From Sequoia sempervirens (Eukaryota; Streptophyta; Pinopsida; Cupressales; Cupressaceae): DNA of 64,000 bases. Under the pieces are notes generated by a model that worked only from the letters and a program-made list of their open reading frames with translations, was not told where the DNA came from and ran no database searches. Location: NCBI GenBank assembly GCA_007258455.2, contig VDFB02018507.1:363578-427577 (forward strand), in the 5' to 3' direction. This document shows positions 33,922 through 44,823 of this stretch, piece after piece. Position numbers and translations under genes: made by a program. Each line of letters begins with the position of its first letter. Position 1 is the first letter of the stretch.

Positions 33922-36485
33922 TTACTGAGAAGTAGGGGGAAGGGAGTGCGTCCCTGGATGCACAAATGACGTCGGAGTGGTGGAAGAATGCTCTGCTCTC
34001 AGGCGCCTCAGCTCCTCCGTGCGTGTGCGAAGCTGCCGATCTGCCAGGATCTCCCTCTCCCTCGCCGCCTTTACCATCCGGGCTGCCTCCATCAGTTGGC
34101 TCTTTGCCTGCTCTGCTTCGGCCTTCTTGGCCGCCAATTCTACCTCTTTTGCAGCCAACTGGTCCTCCAATGCTCTCATTCTCTGCTGCCATGCTGCCTC
34201 TTTCTGCTGTGCCTCCTCCTCCAAGGCTGCTACCCGAGGCTCCAAGATGTCCAATCGGGCACCCCTGTCACTGGCAAGCTGAGATTGTTCAGTCAAGTTA
34301 TCCTGAATACTCTTGATGGTCGCAGCAGACTCATCCTTGACCCGCTGAAGAAGTCTATAGGCATCCACTCGGCGAGATACTGCTACATCGGTGGAAAATC
34401 TTTGGCGCTTCATCAGAAGAAAAACATCTCGGAAGGCAAGCTCGATGTAGTATAAACTCTCCAGGACGCCTGCATCCCGCCCTACTAGCCTCGGTGGCCG
34501 ACCCCGCCAGGCTCTCATCATAGCAGGAGTCTCTCCTGCTGGCCACCCCTCGCCAAATATCCGTGCAAACTCCGCCTCACACCCCATCTGCACAAATCCC
34601 CGAATGCGGTGAACCTCCTGGCCTACCAGAGGCGATCGGCCAATCCTCAGGTCCCTGGAAACCTGTCCCACACGGATCATCAATCTGCCCATGTGCTCGA
34701 GCTCCTCCCCATATCTCTGTACCGTGCCTACTGGGTCCGACGGGTCCGGCTGTGACATTTCCATGACAAATCCCTCTGTGGAGGCACCCTCCTCGTTCTC
34801 ATCATCAGAAGGTGGACAATGTTCTGTCTCCTCTTGGGGCGGTTCCCCGACTACCGGCTGAGGCTCCTGAATGGCTGTCTCTGGTGCCTCTACTATGCTC
34901 GCCTCCGGGTGTGCAAGTGTGTCCTCGCCGATCCTAGCCGTCTCACTCTGCTGGGTGTGAATGATCAGCCCCTCCTCGTCCCCTTGTCCCTCTGAGGGAC
35001 TCTTCTCCTACTGATCTGGCTGCTCGGCCACGTCCAAAGTGAGGCCCATCGATCCCAGCCAACTATCGATCTGTGCTACCCGGGTGCTCCTGGGGCTAGA
35101 GTCATCTCCTCAGTGGCCTCAGTCATTCCCCTAGCTCCTGCTGCCGAGGTTGCCACTCCTATCGCTGCCGATGCTGACGGTGGTGTAAGAGAACAAACCG
35201 CTGGCAGTATCTCAACCGAGGCAGTGGAGCCTGCTGCCGATACGGTGACTGCCCCCTATGATGTGGTGGCGAGAGGTGCCCACCCTGGTGATGCTCCCGG
35301 TAGTGAAGCGGCTACCCTCAACATCCGCCCGGCTCCAACTGGCGCAACAGGGAGGGTGAACGTGACTGAGTGTGTGCTCTGGCTGGCTGGTGGTTCCGGA
35401 AGAGTAAATCCTGCCGGCTGCAATACTGGTATATCCATCTCGCCTGCCTCCTGACCCCCGATGGCGACAGACACCTCCTCATCGGCCGGTGGACTAGACT
35501 CCGATGGCGAGGAAGATAAGTCAATAGGCTCCTCTCTGTCAGATGCATCGCTCTCCTCCGAGGCCTCCTCCTCTGATGTTTCCTCCTCCACCGACGCCTC
35601 CTTCTGTTTCCTCTTTTTCCCCGAGGCTGTGCCCTCACCTGTTTGCTTTACTTCCAGTTCCGACCAGTAGAATACCGTAGGCCATCCCGGGTCCAGGTGA
35701 GTGAGTGGCCGCAACCGACCCCAATTGCCCTCGGGCACCTGTGTGTGCACGGCATCCAAAAAGAGAGCTATGGCGTGCTGAGTCATATAGAAGGCCTTAT
35801 GCCTCTGCGCTAGGAAATCCCGTATTCGCTCTGTGAGTAGCCTTGCCCAGTTGTATACTCGGCCAACCCGAAGTCCGACCATGAAATCCACCTGCCATAA
35901 GGCAATGTCTGACGCTCGGCTCGCCCCTGTGAGTCGGCATTTCATTAGGTCCAGCAAACATTTCCATTCTGTCGTTGCTAGGTGGTTCTTTTGGAGGCCT
36001 CGATTGCCTGTACTTCATATGATATGTTGTTCTTTGGCTGACAGGTCGCTTCGGAACACTTGTTTGACCAGTAGTTCTTTGTGTTCCTGTGTCATTCTCT
36101 TGGGTTTGTTAACCCCTATTCCCGAAGCTGGGACGCCAAACACCCGCTCAAAGTCCTAAGGCTAGAATGAAACAGTCACTTGGCAACCTCTGTAATCAAC
36201 GACTGACTTGTGCGTGTGCCTGCAATAGTTCTCCACCATCGCCTTCAGCCAAGGCTCGAACTCCCGAGAATTGAAAAAGGGCACGAGCACCGCCTTGTCC
36301 ACCCGAGCGTGTCGAAGCACAACCTTCAGAGAGTGGTCGTCGGGAGTGCTTCGCCACCATTGCTTGCACTCATTGCCGGTCAGGTTCTCCCATGCCATCG
36401 TTTCGTTATCGACATCCATCTTTTTTCTTTTCCCAGCCGAGGCTACCTTTGGCTGGTGTTGCATCGCCTTCTTACCCTTGTCCAT
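33922..36485 (-). pseudogene. Second long ORF of the Ty3 element (between integrase and 3' LTR), broken
   Basis: A single reading of about 850 codons runs from ATG at 36485 to the stop at 33922 and is interrupted in several places. There are in-frame stops at 36162, 36156, about 36015 and 35256, then a one-base shift near 35080 and a further stop at about 35008. Regions in order: a basic start (MDKGKKAMQ); a conserved-looking 107-codon segment with WENLTGNECKQWW and VPFFNSREFEPWLKAMVENY; a DFERVFGVPASG segment; an acidic Ser/Glu-rich segment; a Pro/Ala-rich linker; and a long Ala/Glu/Lys/Gln coiled coil (about 34300-34010). The VPFFNSREF...FERVFGVP layout recalls the 'putative plant transposon protein' ORFs of other plant retroelements (inference). 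It is not an obvious envelope: I see no signal peptide or transmembrane segment. Confidence 0.65.
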
Positions 36486-36499
36486 CTTTCTGTCAGTTC

Positions 36500-36660
36500 A
36501 GCGATTCCAGCCGATTTTATAACTCTCGAGACTGCCAAAGCTATGAGAACTGCCAAACTGCCGGTGGAAACTGTCGAATTGCCAAAAATTGCCGAACTAC
36601 CGGAATTTGCCAAACTGCCGAGGGACACTGCCGAACTGCCAAATGATCTGCCAAGGCCGT
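36500..36660. repeat. Degenerate 'ctgccgaa' minisatellite
   Basis: Words of the type actgccaaactgccg, attgccgaa and tgccgaactgccaa repeat about every 12-15 bp. It is adjacent to the GTACG array, in the non-conserved part of the element. Confidence 0.7.
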
Positions 36661-37550
36661 ACGGTTTGAAGATACTATGAATTTCGTGCAAGTTTTCTTG
36701 AATTGCTGATGCCGTACGGATTCTCTTGCAGTGCTGAGGCTGTACGAAATCCCCTGAGGCAACTGATGTCGTACGGATTCTTCTGTAGTGTTGAGGCCGT
36801 ACGAAATCCCCTGAGGCAACTGATGCCGTACGGATTCTTCTGTAGTGCTGAGGCCGTACGGATTTTCCTGAGGTAACTGATGCCGTACGGATTTTCCTGT
36901 AGTGCTGAGGCCGTACGGATTTTCCTGAGGCGACTGATGCCGTGCGGAGTCTCCTGAGGCAACTGATGCCGTACGGCTAGGACTTCACTGAGTTGCCGTA
37001 CGATTTCACCCTTGGCACTAATTTCAATCTGGAATAACCGTACGGTGCAGGACTTCACCAAATTTTCCAGTTGCAAAGGCCGTACGATTTTACCCTTGGC
37101 AAAATTCTCAACTTGCAGAGGCCGTACGATTTCTACTAGTAGATTCTCAACTTGCAGAGGCCGTACGATTTCTACTGGCAAATAGAACAAAAACTGGGAA
37201 ATGTGAAAATACCGTACGGTTGGAGAGTTCCTTGGATGTCGTACGATGTCAGGCTCTGAGTGTCGTACGTTTGATGAGTGTCGTACGTCCTCCACAGGCT
37301 TGAAGTCTTTTAGACGACGTACGACTTCCTTCCCTGGTGAATTGTGCTGAGTGTAAAATCTCTGAGGCCGTACGCCTTCCTTCTATGTGCCCTGTGTGCC
37401 TCTGCAACGGAGAAACTCATGCAAGTTCGTCCTCCCTTCTTCTCCTCTGTGCTCTTGTCTCCGTCCTGTGGCTTCTTTAATTGGTCGTACGGTATGAGGT
37501 TTTATATTTATTTTATTTTTTTCCTTACTTTCCTTCACCCTTGGCCGTAC
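36659..37550. repeat. Array of GTACG sites in the Ty3 element
   Basis: I count about 23 GTAC sites in 892 bp, every one followed by G (mostly CCGTACGG, CCGTACGA or TCGTACG). About 3-4 GTAC would be expected by chance. Units include 'ttgcagaggccgtacgattt' (three copies about 37080-37170). On the - strand most sites in 36990-37295 read as Val-Arg, but in the 57-bp repeat they read as Pro-Tyr-Gly or Arg-Thr. The DNA word is therefore kept while the frame changes. GTAC is the core bound by SBP-box (SPL) and copper-response factors in plants, so a regulatory role is possible. Confidence 0.8.
36708..36964 (-). repeat. 57-bp tandem repeat
   Basis: Units start at 36708, 36765, 36822, 36879 and 36936 (exact 57-bp spacing), the last shortened to 29 bp. 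Each full unit holds two CCGTACGG-like sites. On the - strand a unit encodes 19 residues of the type RTASALQENPYGISYLRKI, so the frame is maintained (frame 37295-36675), possibly passively because 57 is divisible by three. Confidence 0.9.
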
Positions 37551-38942
37551 GCCTTGCTCCCTTTTCTTGTTTTGACATATTTTAATCTTCTTTCCTTTAA
37601 TCTTGTGCCTTTTACTCTCCTCAGTTAATTTCCCTTTTGGCCTTTTAATACTCCAGGCGTTTATTTTAATCTTCCTCACTTTACTTAATTTAAAATTTCT
37701 TCTGGTGGCCGATTTATTTAATTTATTATTTAATTTATTCTCCCTTCGTTTGCTTTCTTTTCCGACTTCTCTTTTGTTTCTTTTAATTTTCTCTTCTTTT
37801 TCCTTTTCTTCCCATACGCCTTGTTTTTCGTCACTTACTCCGTTATTTATTTTCCTAGCTTCTTTTCTATCTATTTTTATTTTTTCCAACCTCCATTCTT
37901 TTTCTCTCTCCTCTCTTCTCTCTTCTTTTCTTTTTATTTTTTTCCATTTCTGTTCACCTTCTCTCTCCTCCCCTCTCTCTTCTTTTCTTTTTATTCCTCT
38001 GACTTCACTGTGTGTCGGGACCTTTAATTCTAAAGTGTAATACCATTTACATGTGTGTGGTGGCCGTTTATAACATTCTTCCTCGCAACAGGTTCCTATA
38101 TATTCTATATCAAACCATTTATCCAGTAAAGGGGCAGGACCAATACCTCGAAAACTTCCGTTGACGTACCTTTCGCCGTACTGTTGATACCACGTAACAT
38201 CGTCGCCTTGTACTATCGGCGGTCCCGCCAGGTTAGGAATTATTTTCCAGAGTCCATCTTGAGTTGCGATCTTCCTAACCCTTGGTATTTTTCTTCTTTC
38301 TCGACGCATTTGTTTCAGGAGATCTTCTGTATATCCATCCACCGTTGACACGAACGTATCTTCTGTCTTCAACACTGTCTTTAAACAAGGGGCCTTCTTC
38401 TCGAAATAAGCATCCCATTGCTCATCAGTCCATTCCTCCTCGTCATCTTTTTGCAGTTCATCTTGTTCTTCTGCCTGGTTCTCCTTTTCCGCTTGGGCTT
38501 CTGCGTCGAAGTCCTTAGCTATATATCCCCGTCTTATTCCTTCATAAGGGGCTACATAGTGCCAATGTCCCCCCATTCGACGCCACAATGCAGGGGTTCC
38601 GAAAACTGCATTGGTCAAGTGCTTGTGTATTCGTGGTACTGCAATTCCTTCTACTCGCTTTTCTGCCAACCTCTCTTCATTTATTTGATCTCGTCCTGAT
38701 TCTGCCCAGAAATTGTCTGCTACATAACCAAGACCTCCTAGTCCCCAGTCTTGTTCTCTCGGGCCTTCACTCTGCACAGACCAATCTTCCTTTGTTGCAT
38801 AGCCCAACATGTTTATGGCGATAGTATTCTTTTCTTTTCTCTCTTGGTATGGTTTTAGCTTCGATCCGTTGATTGCCTCCGATATTAATGACCCATCGAG
38901 ATTTTCCAATTTTATAGACCCATTTCCACCTACTTCCCGTAC
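37383..38942 (-). pseudogene. C-terminal extension of the Ty3 integrase frame
   Basis: In the same frame as integrase, after the in-frame TGA at 38943. It starts with the usual integrase C-terminal 'GPF' tail: VREVGGNGSIKLENLDGS, then NGSKLKPYQERKEK. It then runs on for a further 470 codons instead of ending. Residues about 40-290 form a conserved-looking, Trp-rich region (e.g. WRRMGGHWHYVAPYEGIRRG, VTWYQQYGERYVNGSFRGIG, CCEEECYKRPPHTCKWYY). Residues about 300-490 are an extreme Lys/Glu/Arg repeat (a CT-rich tract on + strand 37560-38010), followed by a stop at 37383. I see no chromodomain. The CC..C...C/H cluster may bind metal (inference). The function of the extension is unknown. Confidence 0.65.
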
Positions 38943-39602
38943 TCAGAACGGTCCCAACAAACGAACTTTAAACTTCCCCAGCTTGATCTCGTTACGGCTG
39001 TTATACTTCAGAACTAATTGTCCCGGTCGAAAATTCATCCGCCGGAGATGCTTATCGTGCCAATATTTCCGTCGCCGTTGCATGTTCTCCGTTGCCCACT
39101 GTGCCATCACTCTTCGCTCGTCCAGCTTATTCAGTTGGTATAGTCTTTCTTTCAAGCTTTCGGTATCGCCCAATCGATTCTCCACGGCTATCCTTAGACT
39201 TGGTACCATATATTCCATTGGCATCACCGCCTCCTGACCGTACATTAACTGGAAAGGCGTGTGGCCCGTTGTTACCTTGTACGTTGTACGATATGCCCAT
39301 AGGACGGCTGGTAACCTTTCTTCCCAGTCAGCTTCTTCCACGCCGCATGATTTGTGAATCACTGACACGAGCACCTTATTTGTAGACTCCGCCTGGCCAT
39401 TAGCTCGCGGGTAGTACGGACTGGACAAGTTGTGAAAAATTTGGAACTCTGTCGTCATCAACCTGATAACATGATTGACGAAGTGCCCTCCACGATCACT
39501 CGTAATCCGAATGGGGATGTCGTACCGTGTTACTATCTGCTCATAGATGAATCTTGCCGTACTTTGTGCTGTATTATTTGGCAACGCTCGAGCTTCATCT
39601 CA
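38943..39602 (-). pseudogene. Ty3 integrase catalytic core, second part
   Basis: Continues the pol frame after the TGA at 39600. It contains the second catalytic Asp (ITSDRGGHF) and the Glu (PRANGQAESTNK) of the DDE core, then the LWAYRTTYK and TPFQLMYGQEAVMP blocks and the GQLVLKYN start of the C-terminal domain, ending at GPF plus TGA. Both stops bounding this piece (39600 and 38943) are TGA where the family has a tryptophan (TK-W-EA and GPF-W/V), consistent with simple G-to-A changes. Catalytic residues are intact. Confidence 0.85.
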
Positions 39603-42600
39603 CTTTGTCAGATATTCTGTAGCGACCACAATGTATCGGCATCGATGCAAGTGACTCACCTTCAATGGTCCGATGAAGTCTAACCCCCATCGTTTGAACA
39701 ACTCCTGAGGCTGTGAGGGGTGCAGTGGCATGAAATCCCGCTTCAATGGTTTCCCGACCCTCTGGCAAGTGTCGCAGCCTACCACCCATTCTTTGGCGTC
39801 AGTGTGCATCGTCGGCCACCATAGGCCTGCCAAGAGAATTTTCCTTGCTGTAGCATCAGGTCCCATATGGCCGCCAACCAGTCCTTCATGTGCCTCTTTT
39901 AGTACACCGGGTATTTCTTCCTCGACGACACATCTCCGGAGGATCTGGTCAGGTCCCATTTTGTAGAGTAGCCCATTGATCAATTGGAATGTCTTACTTT
40001 TCAGTATGATCTTCCTCCTCTCGGTTGGTGGCATATCACTTGGGAATGTGGATGTGGACAGATAGTCTCCAATCTTCTCGTACCATGAAGGAAATATTGC
40101 AATCTGAAATAAATGTGCATCCGGGAAGTCTTCGTTCACCCCACCCTCTGCAGGGTCACCCGACCGGATTCTAGATAATTGGTCGGCAATAACATGGCTT
40201 TTTCCTGGCCGTACGATGATGGTGAACGTAAATTCTTGCAACAGCAGTAACCATCTACTCACCTGTCCTTGGATAATCGGTTTGTTTACCAGGTACATCA
40301 AAGCTTGGTGGTCCACGTAAAAAGTGAATGGCGTGGCGAGGAGGTAATGCCTAAACTTCTGTACGGCGTACACCATTCCCAGTGCCTCACGCTCGGTCGT
40401 ACTATAATTCCTTTCTGCCTTTGAGAGTAGCCGGCTGGTGAAGAATACTGGGTGATCCAACCCGTGCGCTCCCACTTGTGCTAGGGTTGCTCCGAAGGCA
40501 AAATTAGAAGCATCTACATGTACGTGGAATTCCTTATCCCAGTCTGGGTACATTAATATGGGTGAGCTAATCAGTCGCTCCTTCAGTTCCCGGAATGCCT
40601 TCTCCTGTTCTTCGGCCCACACGAATGGTTGGCCTTTCCTCGTCAGTAGGTCGAGGGGGTACGATACTTGGGAAAAATTTTTAATAAACCTCCGGTAGTA
40701 TCCCACATGGCCGAGGAAAGACTTTACTCCAGTGACATTCTCGGGAGCCTCCATCTGTACGATGACTCGCACCTTGTCAGGATCCGTTTTCAACCCAGCT
40801 TTGCACACGATGTGTCCGAGCAACTTCCCCTGCGGCACCATAAATCTGCATTTCTTTGGATTCAAGGCAAGGCGGGCTGCTCTACACCGTTCCATGCACT
40901 CGCCTAGAGCTTTCAAATGTTTTTCTTTGTCACTATAGATCGACCAATCATCCAAGAAGGCTTTGAAATTACCTACTGACATTTTATCAAAAATGTGGAG
41001 TATAATCCTCTGAAATGTAGCTGGTGCGTTGCATAATCCAAACGGCATGCGGTTGTATGCGTACACCCCATCCTCGACGACGAATGTAGTCTTTAATTTG
41101 TCCTCCTCGGCGATACTGATCTGATTGTAACCCGAGAAGCCATCTAGAAAGGAGTACATTTCGTGCCCGGCAACTTCTTCCAGAATTGAGTCGGTGAAGG
41201 GAATGGGAAATGGATCCTTGATCGTCACTGCATTCAGGCTACGGAAGTCAACACAGATTCTAATTTGCTCCTTCTCTTTCTTCAATGATATGACGATCGG
41301 CGATACCCACTCGCTGACTTCCACCTTGAAAATAATGCCGGCCTCCAGCATCTTCTCGATCTCCTCCTGTACTTTGGCGGCATAATTTTTGTTCATTCTG
41401 TACGGTCGCTTTCGTACGGGCTGGGCTCCCGGTACGAGAGGAATCCTGTGCACACATAACTCCGGTGGGATGCCTTTTAAGTCCTTGTACGTCCAAGCGA
41501 AAGCGTCTTTATATTCCATGAAGATTCTAAACGCTGCCGCCTTCAGGACAGGGTCCCAGTCATCACCGACTAAAATCTCCTTAGGTTTGGCTAATTCCCC
41601 GAGGTTTACTTTTTTCAACGTTGGTTCCTCGTACTTCATGATTTTGTCCTGCTCGAACTTGTGGGCTGGGGTCACATCCAATTCGGCCGTACCTTCTTTA
41701 TATTCTCCGTACTCAGGTGGAAATGTCTCACTGGTCGAGCCATTATCCTTTTCTACTTCCCCCTCCTTGATCTGTAGCATGTGGCAATCCGGGTGGAAGA
41801 CTTCATAATCCTCCATCTGCCAGTGAAACAGTCCGCTCAATGAACTGGTCTCATCTTCCGAGCAACTGCCGATCTCCAATACCCCTTCTTCATCTGGTTC
41901 CATTGTCTTTCTCTCATCATCATCTGAGTCACCTCCGGATTCTGATGCCGAAGATGCCAGATCCTCACTGACGGCCTGATTCTTCAGATCAATGGTGTAT
42001 TTCCTCCCCCGACTTTCTATTGAGAGTGTATTCCGCTTCCAGTTGTGGGTTGCCTTGGCAGCAATCAGCCATCCCCATCCCAAGAGTGCATCGTACGCTT
42101 TTTTCTCCATTGGGATGACTACAAAATTCAACAGAAACAGTTGCGTGCCGATCGAGACCTTCTGCTCCATTAGTATACCCAACGGTCTGATGCCATGTTG
42201 ATCTGCTCCCACGAGGTGGAATGTTGGGGGCCAAAGAGTCGGCTTACCCAGACACTTCCAAGTCTCTTCTGGCAGTACGTTTACTCCTGAACCACCATCG
42301 ACGATAGTATTAGATAATCTCATGCCCAAGATTTCGATCTCGACGACGGCTGGTTTCCTCCCGATGCTTACTGCTAGGAGCATTGGATCCGAAGTCTCGG
42401 CTACCACTTCTGGCGTACGTTCTGGTGAACTCTTCAGAAGGTTTTCTCCAATAGCATTGGTAAGTGCTACTTTGAGAGAAGGCATTGTTTGCAAAAGATC
42501 AGTTACCTTAATGGGTACGGTTGTGTGAAGCACCTGCCGTACGATATTCTTCTCCGACTCCGACTGTAGCAACGTACTGGTGGCTTTATAGTTCTTGCCT

Positions 42601-42760
42601 TCATTCGTCATTGCCTCTGCTACTTTTGTCTTGGCCTCCCGAAATCTTTCTTTCTCCGTACGAGGATCTGGATAATTTGCTCGTTTTGACTGTGCTCTCG
42701 TAATCGCCAAGACCTCCTCGTCGGCTACCTCCAGCATATTGATACTTCCTTTTTGCTTCG
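39600..42760 (-). pseudogene. Ty3 pol: protease, reverse transcriptase, RNase H, integrase N-part
   Basis: A continuous frame of more than 1,000 codons. Protease has the active-site IVDGGSGVNVLP (DGG rather than DSG/DTG), followed by YDALLGWGWL. The reverse transcriptase has CVDFRSLNAVTIKDPFPIPF, FLDGFSGYNQI and MPFGLCNAPATFQ. Its catalytic box is FLDDW, a variant of YxDD. RNase H follows with HVDASNFAFGATLAQ, TTEREAL, YVDHQAL and VIADQLSR. The integrase zinc finger is H-x6-H-x30-C-x2-C (KEAHEGLVGGHMGPD..CDTCQR), then the first DDE aspartate (GLDFIGPL). The frame ends at TGA 39600 within integrase. It would be translated as one polyprotein with gag and the downstream integrase parts in an intact copy. 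Confidence 0.92.
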
Positions 42761-44772
42761 GACAGTCGGTGTCTTCATGATCACCCGGTCCACACCACTT
42801 GCACGTTTTCCCCCGTTGCCTTGGCCGCTCTGACAATCCCTCGCAAAGTGACCCCATTCATTACAGTTCCTGCACTGGATCATCGGTCGTCCTTTGCTGT
42901 CGTACTGAATTTTACCTCTCGGCGTATTTCGCCGATTGTTGCGGTAGCCTCCAGGGGATGCATTGTTGTTCTGTGGCTTCGGTGGCGTGGTTGGAGGTGT
43001 TGACTGTTCGCCTTGAGTGAAGAATACTTGCGAACTTTTAGTTTTTAAATTGTATGGGCACTCCTTGACGGAGTGTCCCATTACCTGGCAGATGTCACAG
43101 AATAACTTCTTTGGGCAACTTGCCTTTGTGTGACCTTGTTTTACAGTCCGTACACCATAATTCATTGGCCTCTTTGGATCCTTCCCTGTCGGCCTTCAGA
43201 TCTTTCATTATCCGCATCATATCCCGCCGAAGGGCTTGTACGGTTGCCGATTCATCGTCACTGTCCTCGGCACTCTCGTCGTCATCCCTCCTCTTTCCCT
43301 TCGAGGAAGTCCTATTTTCACTTTCAATATCCATCGCCCGATTGTATGCTTCGGTGTACGAGGACGGCGGTACTACTTTCATCTTTCGCCGAAGTGAGGG
43401 AATCAGTCCCTCAATGAACCATCTTTTCTTTAAACCATCGGCTGGCTGTGCCTCCAGCTTCCCGATCAAGTCTTTCAACCTCCTGTTGTAGGTCCGTACG
43501 TTTTCATGCTTCCCCTTGTTTGGTATGATAGATTTCTGTGACGATCTCACTATCGTCCCGCAGAAGTTTGAACTCTGCTTCAAAATTTTGCTTCAGGACC
43601 CTCCATGTGGCTCTCTGTGCTTGGTCCAATTCCGAGTACCAATCAATGGCACTGTCTCTGAGTGTTGTTGGAAATGCCTTCAGCCACTGGTCGGGGTCAT
43701 CCTGCCCGCTGGCTATCCAGATAGTCTCGCATGTCTTGCAATGCCGTACGAGATCCTCAGAGCCATTCCCCATGAATTTCGGCAACTTTTTCCAATCCTA
43801 GTGAGCCATCTTTACCGGTTGACCTCCTTGTTGACCTCCTTGTGTTTTGGACCCGATTAGACTAGTGGATGCCTCGCCACGTCCCTGTGCATCACCAGCA
43901 CTCTCGGCCACGTACGAGTCACTGCCACGTCCTCCGTCAGCGTCCGCAACACCGTGGGTCTCCTCAGGATCCCGCCGATGCTCTCTCTGCCCTGGGGTCT
44001 TAAGCTCTGGCCTTCCCCTCTTTAACTCTGTGTCGTCGTCCGAGAGTGACAACTCCCAAAATCGTCTGATGCTACTATTCAATTCATCTTCATTGTCATA
44101 GAGGTTATATTTTTCTGTATATGGAGTGCTGAAGGGGTCTTCGTCCCTTCCTTCTATCAAACTGTGATGTGTTCGTTCAATAGACGTGTCTATTTTTTTC
44201 AAATTTTCATATGTTCTTTTTATGCTCTGATTGATTTCAATTAAGTCCTCATCTAGTTCCTTACCAACTTGCCTTAGTCGTCTTCGCCGACTTTCTTGCT
44301 CTTGTAGCCTGAGTGATCGCCGAACTTGTTCTTCCGAAGTCCCGTGCCCGTCAGGTACTCTATTCTTGTCTTTGTTCGGCCGTACGGGCATTTTTAGTTG
44401 TTCAAGCGATCATTGTTGGTTGCCGGAAGTGCGGCGCCGACTAGTATCCCGTTCTTCCTCTTCCCGTTTGTTTCAGTCTTCACAACGTTGCACGATTTGC
44501 TGCCTTCGGCGCTCATGGGCTTCTTCCTCTCGCAAGTCTTGCAGAATAATGAAATGGCGGGCCAGCAACCTGGGCATGCGGTTCAGGAGGTGGTTCACCT
44601 CGTCGTTCACTTCCAGCCGATCCCAGATGACTTCCTCAGGGATCTCCCGAACGAGGGATTCCCTACGTACGTGATCACGGAGCGAGATTTTCCACAAATT
44701 TACCAAATCTTCTGTCAATGAGTCTTCTCGTTCCTCATTAGCATTTATAGGTTCTTCCGCTAGTTGACCCAT
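42725..44772 (-). pseudogene. Ty3 gag with four CCHC zinc knuckles, broken
   Basis: ATG at 44772 lies only 37 nt inside the PBS. An acidic, coiled-coil N-terminal part (to about 43800) precedes the capsid domain (DPDQWLKAFPTTLRDSAIDW, then ATWRVLKQNFEAEF) and four CX2CX4HX4C knuckles. These are CTDCKT..H..C, CDICQVMGHSVKEC, CRNCNEWGHFARDC and CKWCGPGDHEDTDC. The frame is broken by TGA at 44473 and about 44410, TAG at 43798, an extra G in a G-run near 43515, a missing base near 43133 (inside the first knuckle) and one near 42808. Most plant Ty3 gags have one or two knuckles, so four is unusual. Confidence 0.85.
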
Positions 44773-44808
44773 TACGCTGCCATGGTGGATGATGCCCTAG
44801 TCCGTTCA

Positions 44809-44821
44809 GGCAACGGCACCA
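44809..44821 (-). other. Primer-binding site
   Basis: TGGTGCCGTTGCC on the - strand, 2 nt from the 5' LTR end. It differs by one base from TGGCGCCGTTGCC, the site complementary to plant tRNA-Asp used by many Tat/Athila elements. Confidence 0.75.
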
Positions 44822-44823
44822 AA

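Noticed and set aside
33966..34455. Several + strand open frames of 100-155 codons
   Set aside because: They are shadows of the GC-rich coiled-coil ORF on the - strand; no independent domain or start context.
36675..37295. 206-codon - strand frame as a separate gene
   Set aside because: It is in frame with the integrase extension after the stop at 37383 and consists mostly of the 57-bp and GTACG repeats; treated as repeat sequence.
37603..38040. + strand frame of 145 codons rich in Leu/Phe/Ser
   Set aside because: It is the reverse reading of the Lys/Glu/Arg-rich tract of the integrase extension; the hydrophobic look is a composition artefact, not a membrane protein.
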